From NCBI GenBank assembly GCA_030639165.1, contig DAOWDF010000099.1:1-5750 (forward strand): a DNA stretch of 5,750 nucleotides, read 5' to 3'. Under the pieces are notes generated by a model. It made no database searches, was not told the origin of the DNA, and saw only the letters and a program-made list of their open reading frames with translations. Source of the stretch: Alphaproteobacteria bacterium. Its GTDB lineage: Bacteria > Pseudomonadota > Alphaproteobacteria > Micavibrionales > Micavibrionaceae. This document shows, piece by piece, positions 1-4,666 of this stretch; the stretch's first letter is position 1, and every line of letters begins with the position of its first letter. The position numbers and the translations under genes are program-made.

Positions 1-1112
1 AGACTCCGCACGGCACGATATCTACGCCGAATTACATATTTTGTGGTACAAAAGCTAGCGTTAAGAACGTATCTCCTTGCCAGCTTAAAGAAGCGAAGAC
101 CGATATTATCCTCTCCAATACTTACCATTTGATGTTGCAGCCTGGTGCGGATTTGATTGAAAAAATGGGCGGCTTGCATAAATTTATGAGCTGGGATGGC
201 CCTATGCTGACCGATAGCGGTGGCTTTCAGGTGTTTTCACTTGGTGAGGGCACAATGGCTAATGAGATCAAGGGGCGCACTAACAAGGGGCATGATAATA
301 AAAACCTGATGTCCATCACCGAAGAGGGTTGCACTTTTAAATCATATGTCGATGGCAAAACTATCCATCTGACCCCTGAATATTCCATGGAGATACAGCG
401 TAAATTAGGCGCTGATTTGCTTATGCAATTCGATGAATGCACCCCCTATCATGTGGATAAGGAATACACTAAGCGCTCTATGGAGATGTCTATTCGTTGG
501 GGCGATCGTTGCCTCGCGGAGTTTAAGCGCCACGATAATGGGGCGCAGGCGGTATATGGAATAGTGCAGGGCGGGGTTTACCCAGACTTGCGTAAATATT
601 CGGCTGAATACACGGCTGACCGTCCATTTTTCGGCACAGCCATTGGCGGTTGTCTGGGCGGAACCAAGCAGGAAATGTATGATGTGGTCGCAAGCACTGA
701 GCCTTATATACACCCGAAAAGGCCAGTTCATTTCCTTGGTATCGGCAGGATAAAAGATGTCTTTACCTTCGTGCGCCTTGGCATAGATACCTTTGATTGC
801 GTTATCCCAACGCGGCTTGCACGACACGGCAGCGCCTATGTTAAGGGTGAGGCCAAAGAAACTATCAACCTTAAAAACGCAAGATATCGCGAGGACGAAA
901 GTCCGCTAGATGAGAGCATCGGCATCCCTGCATCACAAAATTTTTCCAAAGCTTATATTCATCACTTGCTTAAAGCCAATGAGCTGCTCGCCACGCAAAT
1001 ATTGGCGCAGCACAATATCGCGACCATGAATATGCTTATGCGCGAAGTTAGGGAGGCCATTAAAAACTCATCCTTAGATGAGCTTGAAAAGGAATGGCTT
1101 GGTAATTTGTAG
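1..1112 (+). CDS. tgt: tRNA-guanine(34) transglycosylase, Chlamydia-like variant, 5' end outside window
   Basis: The enzyme exchanges guanine 34 of GUN-anticodon tRNAs (Asp, Asn, His, Tyr) for a 7-deazaguanine base in queuosine formation. The frame is open from position 3, giving about 369 visible residues, so only a short N-terminal piece is missing; the full family length is about 370-390. Visible hallmarks are SNTYHLMLQPG, TDSGGFQVFS (general-base Asp at 213-215), FDECTPY, GIVQGG, and FDCVIPTR with the nucleophilic Asp at 795-797. An insertion after TDSGGFQVFS (about 240-330) resembles, from memory, the Chlamydia Tgt rather than typical proteobacterial ones. The CxCxxC zinc cysteines are replaced by Ile, Ile and Ser (918-935), while the fourth ligand His (1011-1013) remains at the expected x25 spacing. 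The substrate loop reads AIGGCLGGT instead of the usual AIGGLAVGE. The family is certain. Substrate preference (queuine or preQ1) is inference. TTG at 129 is not the start, because conserved Tgt sequence continues upstream of it. Confidence 0.96.
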   Translation, partial: TPHGTISTPNYIFCGTKASVKNVSPCQLKEAKTDIILSNTYHLMLQPGADLIEKMGGLHKFMSWDGPMLTDSGGFQVFSLGEGTMANEIKGRTNKGHDNKNLMSITEEGCTFKSYVDGKTIHLTPEYSMEIQRKLGADLLMQFDECTPYHVDKEYTKRSMEMSIRWGDRCLAEFKRHDNGAQAVYGIVQGGVYPDLRKYSAEYTADRPFFGTAIGGCLGGTKQEMYDVVASTEPYIHPKRPVHFLGIGRIKDVFTFVRLGIDTFDCVIPTRLARHGSAYVKGEAKETINLKNARYREDESPLDESIGIPASQNFSKAYIHHLLKANELLATQILAQHNIATMNMLMREVREAIKNSSLDELEKEWLGNL

Positions 1113-1163
1113 TTATATGAAACTTAGACTAAAATATTTAAACATGGTTAATAAATTTGTTGT

Positions 1164-1174
1164 ATGATTATCAT
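1164..1174. promoter_or_regulatory. Inverted repeat ATGAT-T-ATCAT, Fur-box-core-like operator
   Basis: This is a perfect 5-bp inverted repeat around a single central base. It matches the core ATGATAATCAT of the classical Fur box at 10 of 11 positions; over the full 19-bp consensus the match drops to about 11. It sits just upstream of a TATAAA hexamer and overlaps TATGAT, where a repressor would block RNA polymerase. A Fur-family gene lies about 2.6 kb downstream. Binding is inference, and A+T-rich sequence makes chance palindromes fairly common. Confidence 0.3.
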
Positions 1175-1187
1175 CTTATAAATGCTT

Positions 1188-1193
1188 GAAAGG
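1188..1193 (+). promoter_or_regulatory. Ribosome binding site GAAAGG selecting ATG 1204
   Basis: A purine-rich GAAAGG ends 10 bases before ATG 1204. It overlaps the alternative in-frame TTG at 1186, so it can only serve the ATG. This is the main reason for preferring 1204 over 1186 as the start of the degenerate GGDEF gene. Confidence 0.6.
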
Positions 1194-1203
1194 TTTTATA
1201 ATA

Positions 1204-2148
1204 ATGGCATTAGAATATGATAAAGGTGGAGTTAGTAAAGATGATTGGCAGGAATTTCTGCTGATACTCGACGATTATACGGAGTGGTTTCATTCGTTGC
1301 TTCAGTTTCTTTATTACCCCGAGGCAAATGAATTAAGCAATTCTGTGAAAATGCCGACATCCATTAAAGATCTTTTGGTCAAGGCAAAAGGTAAAGAGGA
1401 AATACAGCCAGAAGTATATCAAAAGATGCGCGCTCTTTATAAGGAGCTTTCTACTATTGCTGATTCTCTGGTGAAGAAAATAAAGAAAACAGGACGAAAG
1501 CCTAGTACAGAAGATTTCAAAAGCTTCTTGGCTATTTATGAAGAATTTATGCTCTATGTAAGGCGTCAGGAAATTGACGCAATTAAGAGCGACGCAGGTT
1601 ATGATCCATTTACTGGGCTTCGTAGCAAAAGGATGCTTGTTCCAGAATTAGAGAGAGAGCTACAACGCTTGGAGCGTCAGGGTAAGGCTTTTTGTGTTTC
1701 TTTGGTTAAGATACATGATTTTGAAGAAATAAAAAAATCTTTGGAACCTGAGGAGATTAAAGACGCAATTAAGGTTGTTGCTGACCTTATCAAATTAAGT
1801 CTGAGGGCGTTTGATGATGCTTACTACACTGATGAATGTGAGTTTGTTCTATGTTTAAAGCAAGCTGATATGGCGGGTGGTGTATCTGCATTAGAGCGCT
1901 TAAGGAACCAACTTGAAAAGAAAAACATAACCGTAGATCTTAATGATGGATCAAATGTATTGTTGAAACTATCCTGCTGTATTTCCGAGCCGGTAAGCGG
2001 TGATAAGGCAGATGGATTGATTTCTAACTTACGTGAAGATTTGTCTACATTAGATTCTGATGGTGAAGATTTTGATGCTGTTTTACAATATGTTGAATTA
2101 AGCCCATTAGAGCGCTTTGTTCGAGATGGTTTGATCGATGACGAGTAG
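1204..2148 (+). CDS. Degenerate GGDEF-domain protein with intact I-site, probable c-di-GMP receptor
   Basis: This is a cytosolic protein of 314 residues from ATG 1204, with no signal peptide or membrane segment. Residues 1 to about 130 are helical, charged and of no fold I recognise. A GGDEF domain starts at DPFTGLRS (about 134). Its catalytic signature is DECEF (210-214) in place of GG[DE]EF. The metal-binding LDIDHFK region reads VKIHDFE, so the usual first metal Asp is Lys, and the Asn of the following IND motif is also gone. Diguanylate cyclase activity is therefore unlikely. The allosteric RxxD motif (RAFD, 201-204) is kept exactly five residues before the signature, as in PleD and PopA, which points to c-di-GMP binding. 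The C-terminal tail is acidic. It ends 18 bases before the histidine kinase, so the two are probably co-transcribed. An in-frame TTG at 1186 could add six residues but lacks an RBS. The domain call is firm; the receptor role is inference. Confidence 0.85.
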   Translation: MALEYDKGGVSKDDWQEFLLILDDYTEWFHSLLQFLYYPEANELSNSVKMPTSIKDLLVKAKGKEEIQPEVYQKMRALYKELSTIADSLVKKIKKTGRKPSTEDFKSFLAIYEEFMLYVRRQEIDAIKSDAGYDPFTGLRSKRMLVPELERELQRLERQGKAFCVSLVKIHDFEEIKKSLEPEEIKDAIKVVADLIKLSLRAFDDAYYTDECEFVLCLKQADMAGGVSALERLRNQLEKKNITVDLNDGSNVLLKLSCCISEPVSGDKADGLISNLREDLSTLDSDGEDFDAVLQYVELSPLERFVRDGLIDDE

Positions 2149-2166
2149 GGATTAAAGTATAAGCCT

Positions 2167-3687
2167 ATGGTGATTGAAAACAATTTTGATTTTAGTAAGC
2201 TATTTGATACATTGCCTATACCAAGGCTTGTCTTTAATGTCGAAGGTGGTAAAGCAACGAATTTACTTCAAATCAATAAGTTGGCTCTCAGGTATTTTAA
2301 TTGCAAGCAATCGCAAGCAATAAACCTACCATTAAAAGATTTTATGAGCCCTGATAATGCCCGTAATTTTGAGCAGTCTTTTCAGGTATGTATATCAAAA
2401 AAACGCATGGTAACAATACAGGCGTTGCCAACTGTTCCGGGTGCTTTGAAGGTCTATGGGTTTTGGATTAACCCTATTATGGCAGATGATGGTGAGGTTA
2501 TATACATAGACGTTGTTGGTCAGCCAGATGTCAGTAATCAGTCAATAATACAAAGAGAGCGCGATGACGCGATGTCTTTTCTTGCCTCTGTTTTCGAGGT
2601 TAGTGAAGTAGGGATTATTGTTACAGATGATAACGGTAAAATCGTTAGAGCAAATGAGAGCTTTATCCGTACATATGGATGGTCACGCGATGATGTAATA
2701 GGCAGTGAGTATCTTTCTTTGATTGAGGATAAAGAAAAAGACAGGATGCGCATTAACCACGATAAATTTAAGGATGGCAGCCTTCGCAGCACTGGCGAAG
2801 TAAATGTTTTGCGCAAAGATGGCGCTGTTGCAAATGTGTTATTTACCTCTGCTGTGCTGCGTCTAAGTCAAGATAGGAGTTTTCTGGTTACAACTGTTAT
2901 GGATATTACTGAGCGTAAGAAAATGGAGCAATCCATGCGCTTAGCTAAGGATCAAGCGGATACAGCTAACCGCTCTAAGTCTGTGTTTTTGGCAAATATG
3001 AGTCATGAACTGCGTACTCCACTTAATGCTATTATCGGCTTTTCCGAATTGATGATTAAAGAGGTGTTTGGTATTATCGGTAACGATAAATATAAGGAAT
3101 ACCTTGGTGATATCCATATGAGCGCGGAGCATTTGCTGGATATTATCAATGAAGTTTTGGACATGTCCAAGATAGAAGCAGGGCGTATCGAGCTAGTTGA
3201 TGATGATTTTCATATTCGTGACGTAATTATTTCTGTCTCGAGAATGCTAAGCTCGCGTGTTTTTGCAAGTAACATAGAAATAGTGCGAGAAATCGGCAAT
3301 GATATACCTATGGTCAGGGCTGATTACAGGCTTATTAGGCAGGTTTTAATTAACCTTATTTCTAACGCAATAAAATTTTCTCCCCAAGGTTCTCAGATTA
3401 AAGTTGTCGCAGAAATGGTTGATAGCGGAGACCTTCTTATATCAGTATCTGATGAAGGGCTTGGTATAGCTAAGGACAAAATTCAAGTAGCGTTGGAGCC
3501 TTTTGGGCAGGTTAGCGGGAATTCGGATGCTCGAACCGTTAATCAGCAAGGCACTGGTCTTGGCCTCCCGTTAGCTAAGGCGATGGTAGAGCTACATGGC
3601 GGTATCTTTGAACTTATCTCAGAGGAAAATGCTGGCACAACGGCACGATTTACTCTTCCTAAGTCTAGGTTAATACCTAAAAATTAG
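2167..3687 (+). CDS. Cytosolic PAS-PAS sensor histidine kinase, DivJ/PleC/PdhS-like
   Basis: This is an orphan two-component sensor kinase of 506 residues with no membrane segment, so it should sense a cytoplasmic signal. Domains in order: a divergent PAS-like domain (about 8-118), a canonical PAS domain (about 137-250, ending in the typical DITERKK), a HisKA dimerisation domain with phospho-acceptor His280 in SHELRTPLNAIIGFSELM, and a HATPase domain. The N box has Asn396 and Asn400, the G1 box is DEGLGI (about 429-434), and the G2 box is GTGLGL (462-467). All catalytic motifs look intact. The segment after the H box (FGIIG, Y..YLGDIH, HLLDIINEVLDMSKIEAG) is the style of alphaproteobacterial kinases acting on DivK or PleD. 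No response regulator is encoded in the window, so the partner must lie elsewhere. The upstream RBS is weak (AAAG, 9 bases before ATG), which fits coupling to the gene upstream. Kinase identity is firm; DivK-type partnership is inference. Confidence 0.93.
   Translation: MVIENNFDFSKLFDTLPIPRLVFNVEGGKATNLLQINKLALRYFNCKQSQAINLPLKDFMSPDNARNFEQSFQVCISKKRMVTIQALPTVPGALKVYGFWINPIMADDGEVIYIDVVGQPDVSNQSIIQRERDDAMSFLASVFEVSEVGIIVTDDNGKIVRANESFIRTYGWSRDDVIGSEYLSLIEDKEKDRMRINHDKFKDGSLRSTGEVNVLRKDGAVANVLFTSAVLRLSQDRSFLVTTVMDITERKKMEQSMRLAKDQADTANRSKSVFLANMSHELRTPLNAIIGFSELMIKEVFGIIGNDKYKEYLGDIHMSAEHLLDIINEVLDMSKIEAGRIELVDDDFHIRDVIISVSRMLSSRVFASNIEIVREIGNDIPMVRADYRLIRQVLINLISNAIKFSPQGSQIKVVAEMVDSGDLLISVSDEGLGIAKDKIQVALEPFGQVSGNSDARTVNQQGTGLGLPLAKAMVELHGGIFELISEENAGTTARFTLPKSRLIPKN
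2303..2321 (+). repeat. Short tandem duplication, GCAAGCAAT twice
   Basis: The nine-base unit GCAAGCAAT occurs at 2303-2311 and again at 2313-2321, inside the first PAS-like domain of the kinase. The ten-base period is not a multiple of three, so the copies are read in different frames and encode different residues. It is probably a minor slippage product with no function of its own. Confidence 0.5.
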
Positions 3688-3694
3688 AAATTTG

Positions 3695-3712
3695 CTTGCA
3701 TGAAGATGCAGC
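3695..3712 (+). terminator. Weak hairpin after the kinase gene, doubtful terminator
   Basis: TGCAT (3697-3701) pairs with ATGCA (3706-3710) around a GAAG loop, and a T-G wobble can extend the stem by one pair. The stem is short, and the following bases are T-rich without a clean T-run. It could slow or partly terminate kinase transcription, but readthrough into the Fur gene is likely. Confidence 0.2.
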
Positions 3713-3723
3713 TGCTTTATTAT
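3696..3723 (+). promoter_or_regulatory. Candidate promoter for the fur-DUF1491 unit
   Basis: TTGCAT (3696-3701) and TATTAT (3718-3723) are separated by 16 bases. The -10 box matches the sigma-70 consensus at five of six positions; the -35 box shares only TTG. The start of transcription would fall inside the inverted repeat at 3724-3743, just ahead of the Fur gene. The call rests on sequence match and position alone. Confidence 0.35.
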
Positions 3724-3743
3724 TTATCTTTGTTATAAGATAA
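3724..3743. promoter_or_regulatory. Perfect 7-bp inverted repeat upstream of the Fur gene, possible autoregulatory operator
   Basis: TTATCTT (3724-3730) and AAGATAA (3737-3743) are perfect inverted repeats separated by six bases. The element ends 13 bases before the ATG of the Fur-family gene and directly follows the candidate -10 box. The size and A+T-rich character suit a dimeric Fur-family operator, and autoregulation is common in the family. It does not match the classical 19-bp Fur box well, so it could instead be a Mur- or Irr-type site, or a small mRNA hairpin over the ribosome-binding region. Confidence 0.4.
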
Positions 3744-3756
3744 GTGGAATTACCAT

Positions 3757-4161
3757 ATGAATAATATTGAGAAGCGTTGTGCAGATGCTGGCCTTAAAAT
3801 GACAGGGCAGCGTCGTGCTATTTTAGATGTTTTAAGCGGAGCTAAAGATCACCCTTCTGTTGAGGATGTCTACGAACGTGCCAAAAAGATTGATGCTTCT
3901 GTAAGTATTGCAACGGTATATAGAACCTTAAGCTTACTTGATGAGCTTGGCATTGTTGTTCGCCATGAATTTCAGGAGGGCTATTCCCGCTATGAAATTA
4001 ACTCAAGCCATCATCACCATTTGGTTGATCTTGAAAGCGGCAAAGTTGTTGAGTTTCAAAATGATGAAATTGAAAAAATAAAGCAGAAAATTGCCAAAGA
4101 TCTTGGCTATGAACTGGTTGAGTGCCGCCTAGAACTATATGGTAGAAAGCTCAAAAAATAA
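3757..4161 (+). CDS. fur: Fur-family metal-dependent transcriptional regulator (Fur/Mur type)
   Basis: This is a cytosolic dimeric repressor of 134 residues, a normal family length. The N-terminal winged helix spans about 1-82, with KMTGQRRAIL near the start and a recognition helix in VSIATVYRTLSLLDELG (about 49-65). The C-terminal dimerisation domain carries a four-histidine run at 85-88, where most Fur proteins have HHDH, and ends in LELYGRKLKK. The CLDC zinc pair of gamma-proteobacterial Fur is DLES here (91-94), so there is no structural cysteine zinc site; this is usual for alphaproteobacterial Fur/Mur. Glu80 and His32 sit where the sensory metal site is expected. Whether it senses iron or manganese cannot be decided from sequence. 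A GTGGA eight bases before ATG 3757 serves as a weak RBS. It overlaps the DUF1491 gene by one base. The inverted repeat upstream suggests autoregulation. Irr is less likely, as I see no heme regulatory motif. Confidence 0.93.
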   Translation: MNNIEKRCADAGLKMTGQRRAILDVLSGAKDHPSVEDVYERAKKIDASVSIATVYRTLSLLDELGIVVRHEFQEGYSRYEINSSHHHHLVDLESGKVVEFQNDEIEKIKQKIAKDLGYELVECRLELYGRKLKK

Positions 4162-4502
4162 TGGATGATGCCAGACTTCCTGTTCATTTATGGATTGATG
4201 CGCAATTAGCACCCCTAAATGCTCGCGGGGTATTCTATTATATACAGCAGCGCGGTGAGAAAAATACTGGCACTGTTTTGCTGAAGCTTAATGGCTTGGC
4301 TGGTCAGTGTAGATTACTAATTCAACAGCGGGACCTTGACGGTAATTTAGGCTGGATGCATGCTTTGCAAAAAGAATTGGTTGAAGAAAGCACCGTAGAT
4401 AGCTATATTCAGCGTTCAATTGCTCGTGATCCTGATCTTTGGGTTATTGAAATAGAAGATCGAGATATGGACAACCCCTTTGAGGGCAATATAATTACCT
4501 AG
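4161..4502 (+). CDS. DUF1491 family protein
   Basis: This is a small soluble protein of 113 residues and unknown function, from a family I know only from Alphaproteobacteria. Family hallmarks are the N-terminal ARLPVHLWIDAQL (4-16), the central RGEKNTGTVLLKLNGL (31-46), a tryptophan in GNLGWMHAL, and the strongly conserved DPDLWVIEIEDRD near the C-terminus (90-102). There is no signal peptide, membrane segment or metal motif. Its ATG overlaps the TAA stop of the Fur-family gene (TAATG), and no strong RBS is present. Translation is probably coupled, and the product may be needed in proportion to the regulator. A role in metal homeostasis is suggested only by this arrangement. Confidence 0.85.
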   Translation: MDDARLPVHLWIDAQLAPLNARGVFYYIQQRGEKNTGTVLLKLNGLAGQCRLLIQQRDLDGNLGWMHALQKELVEESTVDSYIQRSIARDPDLWVIEIEDRDMDNPFEGNIIT

Positions 4503-4527
4503 TAATATAAAACATAAGGCTTTAACA

Positions 4528-4656
4528 ATGAAGAAAATTCTAACATTATCAATTTTATTTGTTGCTACAATTTCACTTTCTGCTTGTGGTTCTACATTTG
4601 ATGGCGCTGGTAGAGATATCTCTAAAATGGGCGATAAAATCTCAGATACATTTTAG
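4528..4656 (+). CDS. Entericidin-like small lipoprotein
   Basis: This is a 42-residue peptide, easily missed because of its size. It begins MKK, has a hydrophobic stretch (about 4-19) and a lipobox LSAC with Cys20 as the lipidation site, leaving a mature part of only 23 residues. That part (CGSTFDGAGRDISKMGDKIS and three more residues) has the C-(x)n-G-x-G-x-DI-x-x-x-G pattern of the entericidin EcnA/EcnB family, small membrane lipoproteins first described as an antidote/toxin pair in enteric bacteria. A clear RBS, AAGG at 4516-4519, lies eight bases before the ATG. Only one copy is seen, so a toxin/antidote pair is not supported; many alphaproteobacterial entericidin-like genes are single and of unclear role. 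It lies 25 bases after DUF1491 and 10 before prfC, so it may share their transcript. Confidence 0.8.
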   Translation: MKKILTLSILFVATISLSACGSTFDGAGRDISKMGDKISDTF

Positions 4657-4666
4657 GCTTAAGTAA

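Larger units (their letters stand above)
1113..1203 (+). promoter_or_regulatory. Intergenic region with likely promoter for the GGDEF/kinase pair
   Basis: This is a short, very A+T-rich gap between tgt and the next gene. A -10-like TATAAA lies at 1177-1182, and another, TATGAT, at 1163-1168. No convincing -35 box is seen at 16-18 bases from either; a TTGTTG at 1157-1162 is too close to TATAAA. No G+C-rich hairpin with a T-run is visible, so readthrough from tgt is possible. The exact promoter is uncertain. Confidence 0.35.

Noticed and set aside
405..827. 140-codon open frame on the - strand inside tgt
   Set aside because: It lies wholly within the well-conserved tgt coding region, has no family-like sequence and no RBS; it is a shadow of the real gene.
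895..940. Frameshift or pseudogene in tgt explaining the missing cysteines
   Set aside because: The frame is continuous, the flanking residues align with the family without gaps, and the distance to the zinc-ligand His is exactly preserved, so the cysteines were substituted rather than lost by frameshift.
1113..1160. Rho-independent terminator after tgt
   Set aside because: Only A+T palindromes such as AAATATTT are present; no stable stem followed by a T-run is visible.
1603..1860. Active diguanylate cyclase
   Set aside because: The GG[DE]EF signature is DECEF and the metal-binding Asp is Lys, so catalytic function is not supported although the fold is.
1824..2183. 119-codon - strand open frame over the end of the GGDEF gene
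   Set aside because: Serine-rich, low-complexity translation typical of the antisense of an acidic coding sequence; the + strand gene explains the region.
4528..4656. Toxin-antidote entericidin pair
   Set aside because: Only one lipoprotein gene is present; neighbouring DUF1491 and prfC are unrelated, so a pair is not supported.
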